Positions 1-8,532 are shown, counted from the first letter of the stretch. The stretch is DNA of 64,000 nt from CBDCFT01 sp965216365 (GCA_965216365.1 CBDCFT010000012.1:117043-181042); one strand, 5' to 3'. A program made the numbers and translations. The notes: a model not told the origin generated them from the sequence alone.

Positions 1-759
1 GATGGTTTTCGATTTCGCACTGAGTTTGGCCATTGCCGTCCCAAATGGTTTGAAATCGTTCACCATGGTTTGATCAACGAGTATGTTTCTATCTGCTAAA
101 AACAAGATGCGTTTTCTCTTTTGGGACTTCCAAAGACGCCAAATTATTTGAAAAGCGGTATAAGTCTTGCCTGTACCAGTCGCCATTACGAGCAAGACGC
201 GAGATTGTCCCTGGGCAATAGCCTCGATCGTTTTGTTTACCGCCTGGAGTTGGAAGTAATAGGGTTCTTTGTCGCTGGCGTCATCAAAATAGTCCTCGGT
301 AATCGTCGGTAATTGGTCATCGGCGTACCCCTTCCATTGTTTGAATAGAGTCCACAGGGTGTCAGGGGAAGGGAATTGGTCATCGGTAAGTTCTTGTTCG
401 ATGTTTTCTGAGAGTCCCGTTTTATCGTGGAATAGAAATCCATCGCCATTGGCGCTGAACACGAAAGGAACATCGAGATACTCGGCATACCCCAGGGCTT
501 GCTGCATGCCCGCACCGATAGAATGGTTGTTATCTTTAGCCTCAATAATCGCGAGAGGTAAGCCCGTTTTGTGAAACAAAACATAGTCGGCGCGTTTTCC
601 CGTTGCTCGCACACCCATTTGTCCCCTAACGATGACACGACCTTTTGTTAGGGTATATTCCTCTCGTATTTGCGTGTGAATATCCCACCCCGCCAGTTTT
701 AGAACAGGCGTAATAAACTTGGTGCAGATATCGCGCTCTGAGAGTTGTTTCTTGTCCAT
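1..759 (-). CDS. hsdR: Type I restriction enzyme R subunit (HsdR), N-terminal 253 residues
   Basis: The gene reads leftwards from an ATG at 759 and is still open at base 1, so only the N-terminal part is present. Residues about 53-75 form a PD-(D/E)xK nuclease core (RADYVLF, then IIEAK: Asp58, Glu73, Lys75). A helicase Walker A motif, MATGTGKT, lies near residues 192-199, followed by motif Ia (ILFLADRN). HsdR is the ATP-driven translocase and nuclease of type I restriction systems, working with HsdM and HsdS. Those partners are not in this window and should lie beyond base 1. Two inverted repeats lie upstream at 873-904 and 964-988. Confidence 0.9.
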   Translation of the reverse strand, partial: MDKKQLSERDICTKFITPVLKLAGWDIHTQIREEYTLTKGRVIVRGQMGVRATGKRADYVLFHKTGLPLAIIEAKDNNHSIGAGMQQALGYAEYLDVPFVFSANGDGFLFHDKTGLSENIEQELTDDQFPSPDTLWTLFKQWKGYADDQLPTITEDYFDDASDKEPYYFQLQAVNKTIEAIAQGQSRVLLVMATGTGKTYTAFQIIWRLWKSQKRKRILFLADRNILVDQTMVNDFKPFGTAMAKLSAKSKTI

Positions 760-872
760 CAATACTTTTTGGTCTGCTCGGATGATAATTAGTTGTTGAT
801 TTATATTACTTGCGGTTTTGTTCCAAACAGATTCACCCCTTTTCTGCTCCGAATTCTAATAATTTGGGATTG

Positions 873-904
873 TAATCCACAAATATTATGATTTTTGTGG
901 ATTA
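873..904. promoter_or_regulatory. Inverted repeat upstream of hsdR, 11-bp arms
   Basis: TAATCCACAAA at 873-883 and its exact reverse complement at 894-904 are separated by 10 nt. The site lies about 115 bp upstream of the hsdR start in an AT-rich stretch. It could be a dimeric repressor operator for the restriction genes or a transcription terminator hairpin. No clean U-tract follows on either strand, which slightly favours an operator. The binding protein is unknown. Confidence 0.5.
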
Positions 905-963
905 TGTTCCTCAAACACCAAGATTTATCCAAATACCTGAGTTTTCCTCTTTATTTTCAAAGC

Positions 964-988
964 TGAAATAGTAAATCCTACTATTTCA
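964..988. promoter_or_regulatory. Second inverted repeat upstream of hsdR, 10-bp arms
   Basis: TGAAATAGTA (964-973) and TACTATTTCA (979-988) are perfect complements around a 5-nt loop. A further half-site, TTGAAATAG, follows at about 1003-1011, so the pattern looks like a multi-half-site operator rather than a simple terminator. The rest of the 760-1215 interval contains only the PhyH remnant and AT-rich sequence. Confidence 0.45.
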
Positions 989-1056
989 ATTTGAGCGGTA
1001 AATTGAAATAGCGATCAGTGCTGTGATGATATGGTTATTTGCTTACACGGGTTGAT

Positions 1057-1137
1057 TTAGGTCAATCGACCTTGGTGAGCAGCACCTTTGTAGAGAATTT
1101 TTTCATGTAGGGTTTTGGCGGTGCAGTAGTGTTGCAT
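1057..1137 (-). pseudogene. 27-codon remnant of a phytanoyl-CoA dioxygenase-like gene 3' end
   Basis: On the minus strand this stretch reads from MQHYCTAKT to a TAA stop. It matches the last 26 residues of the intact PhyH-like protein encoded at 2624-3454 at 21 of 26 positions, and the nucleotide sequence is also similar. Nothing upstream of the Met matches the intact gene. It looks like the left-over 3' end of a second, related gene lost or displaced when the Fic gene between the two copies arrived, or a short duplication. It is not expected to be functional. Confidence 0.65.
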
Positions 1138-1215
1138 GAATTGTCGGAATTTTTACCGCCAGGTATCTTTATCTGTGATTTATGAACACTAATCGCCCAC
1201 CGCAATGCGTTCGGG

Positions 1216-2376
1216 TCAAAGCGGCTCCGCTCCCTCGCTTAGCATTTTCACGTATGCATCGTATGCAAATAGCCGATTCCTGCGGTGACCCGTGATTTCA
1301 GTGATAATTTTCATTTCAAGTAAGTAACCAATGCAATTACTGATTGTCGTACGGTTTATTTCAAGTTCTTTATGGGCTGATGCAATGTTGATAATTACTT
1401 TATCTTGTAAGAACTGATGTAGTTGCAGGCATGAACCGGAAATGCGACCGAGTGTTTTTATCCGATCTTGATCTTTTTTGAATAACTCCATCAACTTTTG
1501 AGATGTTTGTACTGCCTGCCGAGCGGTGTGGTAAATACCTTGTAGAAAAAACAGTATCCATGACTCCCAGTCGCCTTCGGTACGCACTGTTTGTAGATGA
1601 TTGTAATAAGTGCTTCTATTTTGTTTGAAGTACAGACTCAGATAAAGCATTGGGGACTTTAGTAATCCTTCATTAACAAGTATTAGTGTTATGAGCAGAC
1701 GGCCAAGTCGCCCATTACCATCGAGAAACGGATGTATGGTTTCAAATTGAACATGTGTAAGCGCTGCTTTGATTAGTACCGGAATGGTTTGTTGCTCGTT
1801 GTGAAGAAATTGTTCGAATGGATCTAAACATTCCATCAAACGGTCTGGGGGCGGCGGTACAAATAACGCATTACCCGGGCGCGATCCGCCAAGCCAGTTT
1901 TGGCTACGGCGAAACTCTCCTGGCTGTTTTTGCGAACCACGACCTCCTTGCAACAGAATTGCATGTATCTCCCGAAGTAGTCTTAATGACAGAGGGAATC
2001 CGTCATCCAATCGCGTCAATCCATGATTCATCGCAGCAACATAATTTGAAACTTCTTCGATATCATCGATAGGTACGCTGGGGACTTCGTCCAGTTCAAA
2101 TAACAACAAATCTGAAAAGGAAGATTGTGTTCCCTCAATTTGAGAGGATAGCAACGCTTCCTTGCGGACGTATTGATACAAAAACAGATGTGTGTCGGGT
2201 AAGAGGTCGCTAACGCCGTCTAACTGGCCAATAGCGTGGTTGGATTTCTCCAACCACGATGGAATGTTATTGTTTAAATCGAGTGGGGGATCCGGCGGTA
2301 ACGGCGCGGGAATGTAAGCATCGTAGGATTCTCCACCTATCGTGCTACGTTGGTACTCACCGGTTGTGCGTCGCAA
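1216..2376 (-). CDS. Fic family protein (AMP-transferase) with built-in inhibitory helix
   Basis: This 386-residue protein has the Fic core motif HPFLDGNGRLGR at residues 215-226. The His is the catalytic base and the DGN loop binds the nucleotide phosphates. An N-terminal SSQIEG motif (residues 77-82) fits the (S/T)xxxE(G/N) autoinhibitory helix of class II Fic proteins, whose Glu blocks ATP binding. The C-terminal part (about 300-380) looks like a winged helix-turn-helix. Such proteins transfer AMP to target proteins; the target here cannot be read from sequence. It is a single gene in AT-rich surroundings with no separate antitoxin, as expected for class II. Confidence 0.9.
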   Translation of the reverse strand: MRRTTGEYQRSTIGGESYDAYIPAPLPPDPPLDLNNNIPSWLEKSNHAIGQLDGVSDLLPDTHLFLYQYVRKEALLSSQIEGTQSSFSDLLLFELDEVPSVPIDDIEEVSNYVAAMNHGLTRLDDGFPLSLRLLREIHAILLQGGRGSQKQPGEFRRSQNWLGGSRPGNALFVPPPPDRLMECLDPFEQFLHNEQQTIPVLIKAALTHVQFETIHPFLDGNGRLGRLLITLILVNEGLLKSPMLYLSLYFKQNRSTYYNHLQTVRTEGDWESWILFFLQGIYHTARQAVQTSQKLMELFKKDQDRIKTLGRISGSCLQLHQFLQDKVIINIASAHKELEINRTTISNCIGYLLEMKIITEITGHRRNRLFAYDAYVKMLSEGAEPL

Positions 2377-2572
2377 AATGTACTGAGCCTATATGGTTAT
2401 CAGTTTTTTTAACTTTCACCTCATTATATACATTTTAAAACTATTAAAGTTGCATATAATATATAAATTACACCTATATACAACTTTATTGCTAATAGAT
2501 TGCGCAAAATAAATTTATCCAACTTTATCGCTTTATAGTTTCATTGAAATGATGTGGTTCTTGAGACTGGAA

Positions 2573-2588
2573 TGCGCAATATTGCGCA
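2573..2588. promoter_or_regulatory. Palindrome TGCGCAATATTGCGCA upstream of the Fic gene
   Basis: A perfect 16-bp palindrome sits about 200 bp upstream of the Fic start. Similar TTGCGCA half-sites occur near 2500 and 2607. The surrounding 2377-2623 interval is very AT-rich and otherwise empty. The repeated half-sites make an operator plausible, but nothing identifies the regulator. Confidence 0.35.
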
Positions 2589-2623
2589 ACTTACTCCTAC
2601 ACTAAATTGCGCAGTAATGTTGG

Positions 2624-3454
2624 TTATTTTGACCGGCCTTGTTGGGCCGCGCCTTTGTATAGGATTTTCTCGTGTTGGGTTTTGGCCGTGCGGTAGTGTT
2701 GCATCGCCTCGGAGTCGAGGTTGGCGCATGGTGGCGGGACGAGTTCGAAGTGGCCGTAGTTATCCTGACCGCTGGCGAGCATGGCGTGGCCTTTTTCGCC
2801 GCCGATTTGTTTCATTGAGGTTTTGATGTAGCGAATGGCGAGGCCGATTCGTCGGTCGCTACTTTTGTTGGGTGCCGATGCGTGAAACATGCGTCCATGA
2901 TGCAATGACATTTCGCCGGGTTGTAGTGTGACATCGACAGCTTGCGATTCATCCACTTCAACCGCGATTTCCTGGCCGCGCGACAACAAGTTTTCTTTAG
3001 AGAATGTGTCTTTGTGTTCGACGATATTTTGTTTGTGTGACCCAGGAATGAATCGCATGCAACCGCTTTCTATTGTGGCGGGTGACATCGCAAGCCACGC
3101 GGTGACTTCGTCGGCGTCGTCCAGACCCCAGTAGGTGAGATCTTGATGCCAACTGACATGGTCTTTGGTTTTGGGTTCTTTTATCCACAATGCGAGGTTC
3201 CAGACGAGTAAGTCTTCGCCGAGCATGGCTTTGACGGGTTCGAGTATTTCTTCGCGGCGTGTTATGTCATGGCAAAAGGGTAATACGAAGTTGCTGTAGT
3301 AACGTATGGCGTGACGCGCTTCGGCGTCGTTCTTGTATTCCGATTCTATTTGTTCGAGTTGCTGGCGGTAGTCGAGCGCTTGTTGTTCCGGCATCACACG
3401 GATTGGGAAGACATAGCCCTGTTCTTCGTATGTGGCGGAAATATCGTTTTGCAC
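2624..3454 (-). CDS. Phytanoyl-CoA dioxygenase (PhyH) family Fe(II)/2-oxoglutarate oxygenase
   Basis: The product is about 276 residues when started at the GTG at 3454. The open frame extends to 3544, but those extra residues (beginning MSLRGAKRRSN) come from a dispersed intergenic repeat, so the shorter start is preferred. The iron ligands are the HxD of WHQDLTYWG and a distal His in LHHGRMFHA, and a following Arg (RRIGLAIRY) would bind 2-oxoglutarate. Proteins of this family hydroxylate small molecules; the substrate is unknown. A remnant of a sister gene lies at 1057-1137 and a decayed relative at 29665-30361. Confidence 0.85.
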   Translation of the reverse strand: MQNDISATYEEQGYVFPIRVMPEQQALDYRQQLEQIESEYKNDAEARHAIRYYSNFVLPFCHDITRREEILEPVKAMLGEDLLVWNLALWIKEPKTKDHVSWHQDLTYWGLDDADEVTAWLAMSPATIESGCMRFIPGSHKQNIVEHKDTFSKENLLSRGQEIAVEVDESQAVDVTLQPGEMSLHHGRMFHASAPNKSSDRRIGLAIRYIKTSMKQIGGEKGHAMLASGQDNYGHFELVPPPCANLDSEAMQHYRTAKTQHEKILYKGAAQQGRSK

Positions 3455-3508
3455 AGAGGTCTTTATTGTGTGTATTTCTAACGTTGTCGGACTTAGATAA
3501 TTATGCCA

Positions 3509-3545
3509 GAGATTGCTTCGTCGCTTTGCTCCTCGCAATGACAAA
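3509..3545. repeat. Dispersed short intergenic repeat
   Basis: This copy reads GAGATTGCTTCGTCGCTTTG and continues to CAATGACAA; it belongs to the common proteobacterial repeat that mistranslates as SLRGAKRRSN. It artificially extends the PhyH reading frame. Degenerate relatives lie near 3898-3936, 8721-8756 and 48001-48036. Confidence 0.7.
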
Positions 3546-3607
3546 AGTTGGAATATTGTGCACTATGTTAAGAGTACGACCTAATTCAAATTTGTTAATG
3601 TATACGA

Positions 3608-3900
3608 ATGAAAGAGCACAACTATTATGTGTACATCATGACGAATAATTCGAATTCCGTTTTATATACGGGTGTAACCGACGATTTATATCGTCGAGCT
3701 TATGAGCATAAGAATGGGTTGGGTTCTGAATTTATCAAGAAGTATCGATGTAAGAAACTTGTTTATTTTGAACATACGTCTGATGTTGTATCTGCAATCG
3801 CTAGAGAAAAGCAAATAAAAGCGGATATAGGAAGAAAAAGATTGAGTTGATCGAGTCTATGAAGCCTGGTTGGGATGATTTATCGGATGATTGGGAATGA
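3608..3900 (+). pseudogene. GIY-YIG nuclease domain protein, frameshifted near its C-terminus
   Basis: The first about 72 residues are a standard small GIY-YIG domain: YYVYIMTNN, then VLYTGVTDDLYRRAYEHK, then a REKQIKA segment. The frame then runs into a stop at 3850. One frame over, the sequence continues with the family's usual ending (KKKIELIESMKPGWDDLSDDWE) and stops at 3900. Adding a single G after the GCG near 3821 restores one frame of about 97 residues. This is either a sequencing indel or a real frameshift. Cellular function is generally unknown for this single-domain family. Confidence 0.75.
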
Positions 3901-3936
3901 GATTGCTTGGTCGCTTTACCGATTACATTGACGGTA
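3898..3936. repeat. Degenerate copy of the dispersed intergenic repeat
   Basis: GAGATTGCTTGGTCGCTTTA followed by ATTGACGG is a diverged copy of the repeat at 3509-3545. It directly abuts the stop of the GIY-YIG frame. Confidence 0.45.
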
Positions 3937-3972
3937 TTTTTGTTTGCGAACAACACTCGCTTGTATATTTAC

Positions 3973-4007
3973 CGTTGTCCCTATTGTCTACGACAAAAAG
4001 GACAACG
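3973..4007. terminator. Nested hairpin downstream of the Sel1-repeat gene
   Basis: CGTTGTCC (3973-3980) pairs with GGACAACG (4000-4007), with a smaller TTGTC/GACAA pair inside. It lies about 30 bp past the 3' end of the leftward gene ending at 4038. There is no U-tract in that direction, so a terminator role is only tentative. Confidence 0.3.
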
Positions 4008-4037
4008 AGGCGTGACAACATCTTAATTAAGCATTGT

Positions 4038-6164
4038 TTATCCCCGATCACTTTGAAGTAAAACATCGCGTTGTGATTGTAATGTTGAAAGTGCCGTAAC
4101 CAATTTAGATAATTCGTCGTCGCCGGCTGAATTCATTTTTGTGTCGAGCATGGCACGTTCTTTTTCATACCATTGATTGATGGCAGCGATTCGTTGTTGG
4201 CCCTCAAGTTCTGCGAGATCAAGTCGTGCTATGTAATCCGGAATTTGTCGTAATTTTTTATGTACGCTTTCGGCTGTAATATGCCAGGCACGGGTGGGAG
4301 ATGTTTTTTGCTCGTACACGATTTCATCGATACCGTCGAGTGCGCGCTCGTACAACAACTTGGCTTGGTAGTAGTTGCGTTCAATCTGTTGACGTTTGAA
4401 TCCAGACATATACTGGTTTCCAAGGCTAACCAGCGCGCCTCGATGTCCGCTTTGAGCTGCGGCGATCAGCCATTTTATCGCTTGTCGTTCTTCCTCATCG
4501 GTGTGTTTGCGGTTGAATATACGACTCGACATCTCAAATTGCGCTTGTGCATATCCACCGCGCGCGGACGCTTCCAACAAGGCTATCATTGTGTCGAAGT
4601 CGTTGCCGTAGAATGCAATATCTTTTGCCAAATAATATTGTGCCTCGGGATCGCCGGCGTCAGCCTTTGTTTTTAATTGTTCTGGTGATAGCGGCATTGA
4701 TTCAATTCGTTTAATTTGTTTCAGTGTGTCTTGATAATCCCAGGTAGGACCAAGCCACGCCGAATTATTTTGCGGGACATCGTTTTTGTCTAATATCGCA
4801 AAAAATTGCTCGCTGTATTGTTTCGCTTTGTATAGATCTACATTGAGACCGTATCGGCCTTCTTTATGTGCTTCGATGAGTTGTCTCAAGGCCGCGCGAT
4901 GGCCGTTTTCAGCGGCTTTAATTAACCATTCAAGACCTTTTCCCGTATCCTCTTGTGTCGGTTTTTCGAGGTCGAGATAGTATTGGGCCACCTTGTATTG
5001 AGCGTCTGAACTATCTTCAGCGGATTGTTCAAGTAGATGGATGCCCTTTTCGCGTTGTGCGGAATTATCTTTTGCCTGCGCGAGTATGTCGCTGCTCAGT
5101 TGACGCATTGCCGCAGGGTCTTTAACTGCGATTGCCATAGCTTGCTCGCGAAGCCTTACGAGTTGCTCTTGCCATGTCATAGCTAAATGCCGCTCACCGG
5201 CAGAAAGTTGTTTCGTATCTTCGTCTGCACCTGTGGCAATGGCTTTTCGTTCCCATTCGCGTGAGGCATCGAGATCGATGTCGAAGATAACGCCATGTGC
5301 ATAGGCGATGGCGAGACTGCGCATGCTGGTTGTGTAGCCCGCGTCAGCCGCACGATGCCAAAGTTCACGTGTGCGTTCTAAATCATGCGCAACGCGATAT
5401 CCGTTGCTGTGTAACAGACCCAATTGATGCAGGGCGGGCGGGTAGTCTTTTTTTACAGCATATTGCAGTCTTTCTAACGCCGAATCATCCTCCGGGCGAA
5501 GCAGAGCAAACAATTGATACGACGCGGGCGCATGCCCTTGATCGGCGGCTTTCGTTAGCCATTGTTCGCGTTCATTAACATCGCGTGTGTCCATACCAAC
5601 CCAATATTGCGCCGCGGCATAACCTTTGTAAGCCGCATCGCGATACCAGTCACGTGCGAGATCGCGACGGGTGTTAACCCCACCTCGACCCGTTTCATAA
5701 AGTTGGGCGGTGCACAGTTGAGCGAATCCGTAACCGCTATGGGCCAGCGGTTCACATAACCAGGCACGTTGATAGAAATAGATAACACTTACGAAAGAGA
5801 TAATTACAATGATAATGCTGATGTCACCAAAGCGTTTGTTTCGTATCCAGCGAATTAATCCCCAGGTTGTTATCGCATAAATAGCAACGCATGCTAGTGC
5901 TAATAGCAGAAATATTGGACTGGCGGCGAGGAGTGTAACCAAACCAAATGTATACGTGCCGATGTACGTCCAAGCCGCGCCGAGTACGAGCAATGGAATA
6001 CTTATGACGAGCTTTGACCAAAACAGTGTTTGTTGATTTGATGTACCACCACGAACGCTAAAAAAGAGACTCATACCCGCAAGTATGAGCATCAATAACA
6101 AGGTCACCGCAACCGTATAAAACACGGGCAGGTTGTTAAGTTCGAGTAGTAACTCTCGCATCAT
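4038..6164 (-). CDS. Membrane-anchored Sel1-like repeat protein
   Basis: This is a 708-residue protein. Residues 1-135 contain about four hydrophobic segments, and the rest is a long soluble solenoid of Sel1/TPR-like repeats with the usual A..G...A hallmarks (for example AAYKGYAAAQYWVG, AADAGYTTSMRSLA, AAENGHRAALRQLI and AAQSGHRGALVSLG). The last about 60 residues look coiled-coil. Sel1 proteins act as protein-protein adaptors. The membrane anchor suggests the repeats face the cytoplasm or periplasm as a scaffold, but partners cannot be named. It stands alone, divergent from the PspA-like gene. Confidence 0.8.
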   Translation of the reverse strand: MMRELLLELNNLPVFYTVAVTLLLMLILAGMSLFFSVRGGTSNQQTLFWSKLVISIPLLVLGAAWTYIGTYTFGLVTLLAASPIFLLLALACVAIYAITTWGLIRWIRNKRFGDISIIIVIISFVSVIYFYQRAWLCEPLAHSGYGFAQLCTAQLYETGRGGVNTRRDLARDWYRDAAYKGYAAAQYWVGMDTRDVNEREQWLTKAADQGHAPASYQLFALLRPEDDSALERLQYAVKKDYPPALHQLGLLHSNGYRVAHDLERTRELWHRAADAGYTTSMRSLAIAYAHGVIFDIDLDASREWERKAIATGADEDTKQLSAGERHLAMTWQEQLVRLREQAMAIAVKDPAAMRQLSSDILAQAKDNSAQREKGIHLLEQSAEDSSDAQYKVAQYYLDLEKPTQEDTGKGLEWLIKAAENGHRAALRQLIEAHKEGRYGLNVDLYKAKQYSEQFFAILDKNDVPQNNSAWLGPTWDYQDTLKQIKRIESMPLSPEQLKTKADAGDPEAQYYLAKDIAFYGNDFDTMIALLEASARGGYAQAQFEMSSRIFNRKHTDEEERQAIKWLIAAAQSGHRGALVSLGNQYMSGFKRQQIERNYYQAKLLYERALDGIDEIVYEQKTSPTRAWHITAESVHKKLRQIPDYIARLDLAELEGQQRIAAINQWYEKERAMLDTKMNSAGDDELSKLVTALSTLQSQRDVLLQSDRG

Positions 6165-6464
6165 GCAGGTTAGGTGTAATGATTTTTAATAGATCTCCAG
6201 ATAACATTTCGTATAACTTTCAGGCTGGACGAGTGACAGCTCGATTGTAGTCCGGCGATAAAAGTAATAAACACTTACCGGAAGTGTATAAGTATCAGTG
6301 TGCGTGGAGCATATCAGGGAGGGTCGAGTAGATGATGCTTATACATAAAAAGTAGCAATATAGGTTACTAACAATCTCGAATAGTCCTACTTTTGTCATA
6401 TTAGTTGCGTAAAAATAGACTCATCGAGACACTGCGATCTCCATTATTCAATTAGGAGATCAAC
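6165..6464. other. Intergenic region between divergent genes
   Basis: This 300-bp, fairly AT-rich interval separates the Sel1 gene from the PspA-like gene and must hold both promoters. The only clear structure is the inverted repeat at 6436-6461. I looked for a sigma-54 (GG-N10-GC) promoter, as found for pspA in enterobacteria, and did not see a convincing one. Confidence 0.4.
6436..6461 (+). promoter_or_regulatory. Inverted repeat enclosing the ribosome binding site of the PspA-like gene
   Basis: GATCTCC (6436-6442) is the exact complement of GGAGATC (6455-6461). The right arm contains the GGAG Shine-Dalgarno sequence just before the ATG at 6465. If the RNA folds, the ribosome binding site is masked, which could give temperature- or ligand-dependent translation. 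It could equally be a DNA operator. Confidence 0.45.
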
Positions 6465-7124
6465 ATGGGTTTATTTAATCGTATTACTGCAACTGTCGTA
6501 TCCACTGTGGATAAAGCCGTCACCCGCGTCGAGAATCACGATGCCGTGGTCGACGCCATGATTAAAGACACGCAACACGCAGCGGCGAAAGCCCGGGTTC
6601 GGCTTGCCCGGGTGCGTAAAGATGGTGAAAAGTTGAAAACAAAACTGACCGAACTTGAGGCGTCGGAGAAGTCCTGGACCGAACGGGCAAAGCGAACCGC
6701 CAGAAGCGACGAAGCAAAAGCGTTACAGTGTGTGCAGCGACGCAAAGCGTGTATGGATCAAATCAAAAATATCAAAGCATCGTTAGCCAAGCATGTGGAG
6801 CTTGAACGTAAAGTTTCGGGCAACCTGGAAAAGATCGAATCGCGCATGCACGAGATTACACAGCAACGTAACCTGATGCGTTCGCGTCAATCGGCAGCAG
6901 AAGCGGCGCGCGTGATAAGCCAAATTGAAGGTTCGGGAATTGGCGATGTCGAGGAAATTTTCGACCGCTGGGAAATCATGGTAACCGAAACCGAGTTCGC
7001 GGCTGGCGCCGATTCTTCAGTGGATTCTCTGGAAACGGATTTTGTCGAGGAAGAAGACAAGGAAGCCTTGCGCATGGAACTGGAAGTGTTGCTGGATGAA
7101 CAGGAGTACAAGCACGATGAATAG
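6465..7124 (+). CDS. PspA/IM30-like coiled-coil protein
   Basis: This 219-residue, highly charged helical protein begins MGLFNRI, like PspA/IM30 proteins whose N-terminal amphipathic helix binds membranes. Long coiled-coil segments follow (about residues 40-150), and the tail is acidic. PspA proteins polymerise on the inner face of the cytoplasmic membrane and protect it under envelope stress. It is shorter and more diverged than E. coli PspA, and the surrounding psp genes are absent. The next gene starts within its last codons, so the two are translationally coupled and probably form a membrane-stress pair. Confidence 0.65.
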   Translation: MGLFNRITATVVSTVDKAVTRVENHDAVVDAMIKDTQHAAAKARVRLARVRKDGEKLKTKLTELEASEKSWTERAKRTARSDEAKALQCVQRRKACMDQIKNIKASLAKHVELERKVSGNLEKIESRMHEITQQRNLMRSRQSAAEAARVISQIEGSGIGDVEEIFDRWEIMVTETEFAAGADSSVDSLETDFVEEEDKEALRMELEVLLDEQEYKHDE

Positions 7125-8472
7125 TACGACCGAAAATCTGCGGCCCGATCAGATCGTGGTGACTGAAAAGAAGTCACAGGTCTTATCGGCAATAAGTCAA
7201 TTCGCGAGTCTCTCGCAGATACTTCGCTTCCTGGGCGCGTCCGTCATGGTTGCGTCCATGTCCGTTTTTCTGTTGCAGGGCTGGGATTCGACCAACGATA
7301 CCGTACGCTGTTTTATTCTGCTGGCGCAAACGGTTTTACTGGCCACAGGCGGTTTTGGCCTGAGTTTTCTGTTGAAAGAAAATAAAGGCGCGCGGGTATT
7401 CTTCGGACTCAGTATAGCCTCGATACCGGCGAACTTTACCGTGCTCGGTGCGTTGATTTACTCGCAGTTTCAATGGGACGGCAACCTAGGTACTTATCCT
7501 GAGTTCGCGACCTGGGTTATGTCCGATCTCAGTTACATGACTTTTACAATTCTGGCCGTTTTAGCCGTGCTAATACCGGTTGCATTCCTGGGTTATTCAA
7601 TCATGGCGCGACGTTCGTCAAAAAAGCTTGCGATTACATTATTGTTAGCGAGTAGTGCGCTGTTATTGCCGGTTCGTGGTTCTTTGTATGTCGGCATTCT
7701 GGTCGTGGCCATCGCGCTGTTTGTGTTGGTTAACATCACGCAGATGGCGAAAGAAGATTTAACATTACGCACACCGGAAGGAGTGTTCGCGCGATTCCTG
7801 CCGTTTATTCCAGCCGTGATCATTCTGGCACGCAGTATATTCTTTTACCAACCCGATGCGTTTCTTGTGGTGACCATTGCCTTGACCGCATTTGTAATCA
7901 TGCGTCATGTGTCATTACAGCTCGAAGCTGAGCACCGGTTCAGAAGCGTATTGGAATTAACTTCGCCATTGGTCGCTCTTATTGTCGCGGTGAATGTGTT
8001 TGATGGTCTCGAACACATTGTAGACCACGCGCTATTGATACCTGTGTTCGTGTCTGTTTTTGCTGCGTTAGTCGCGGATATCGCATATCGTTGTGGCCGT
8101 TATCAGGGTTTATACATAAATGTAGCAGCGATATTTCTGGCTGGCGGTTTCATGCTCAATATGCTGTTCTCGAGCAGTGTGTTAGTTGCCGGAATGTGTG
8201 TAGTCGCCGGTATCGGCATATTGGTTGCAGGTTATGTGACGCGTCGACGTTTTGTATTGATTCTAGGCGCGATAACATTTCTGGTTGGGCTCGGTAATCA
8301 GTTGATTGAAGCGATTCAGTTGATTGACTTCACCAGTTGGGGAAGCCTCGCAATTATCGGAACCAGCGCGATCATTGTTGCGTCCGTGCTGGATCGCCAC
8401 GGCCCTGCGCTTAAGTTGCGTGCAAGTCATTGGCTTAAACTGGCGAGCAAACGGGAGGACGCGATGGAATAG
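7117..8472 (+). CDS. Multi-pass membrane protein coupled to the PspA-like gene
   Basis: The ATG at 7117 overlaps the upstream stop by 8 bp and fits better than the longer frame from 7042, whose first residues are a shadow of the PspA-like gene. The 451-residue product has a soluble N-terminus of about 40 residues followed by about a dozen hydrophobic segments through to the C-terminus. I do not recognise the family. The coupling suggests that it recruits, or is protected by, the PspA-like protein at the membrane. A clear terminator follows at 8499. Confidence 0.75.
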   Translation: MNSTTENLRPDQIVVTEKKSQVLSAISQFASLSQILRFLGASVMVASMSVFLLQGWDSTNDTVRCFILLAQTVLLATGGFGLSFLLKENKGARVFFGLSIASIPANFTVLGALIYSQFQWDGNLGTYPEFATWVMSDLSYMTFTILAVLAVLIPVAFLGYSIMARRSSKKLAITLLLASSALLLPVRGSLYVGILVVAIALFVLVNITQMAKEDLTLRTPEGVFARFLPFIPAVIILARSIFFYQPDAFLVVTIALTAFVIMRHVSLQLEAEHRFRSVLELTSPLVALIVAVNVFDGLEHIVDHALLIPVFVSVFAALVADIAYRCGRYQGLYINVAAIFLAGGFMLNMLFSSSVLVAGMCVVAGIGILVAGYVTRRRFVLILGAITFLVGLGNQLIEAIQLIDFTSWGSLAIIGTSAIIVASVLDRHGPALKLRASHWLKLASKREDAME

Positions 8473-8498
8473 AAAATGTAAACGACGTACTACAGTGA

Positions 8499-8532
8499 AT
8501 GCCGGGTTGGTTTAACCAGCCCGGCATTTTTT
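8499..8532 (+). terminator. Rho-independent terminator
   Basis: ATGCCGGG (8499-8506) pairs with CCCGGCAT (8520-8527), with an inner GGT/ACC pair, and is followed by a run of six T including the last stem base. It ends the PspA-like/membrane-protein operon. Confidence 0.85.

Noticed and set aside
2554..2826. Forward open frame overlapping the PhyH gene 3' end
   Set aside because: It is antisense to a clear homologue, with Arg/Gly-rich shadow composition.
3455..3544. N-terminal extension of the PhyH gene beginning MSLRGAKRRSN
   Set aside because: It is translated from a dispersed repeat; the GTG at 3454 gives the family's usual start.
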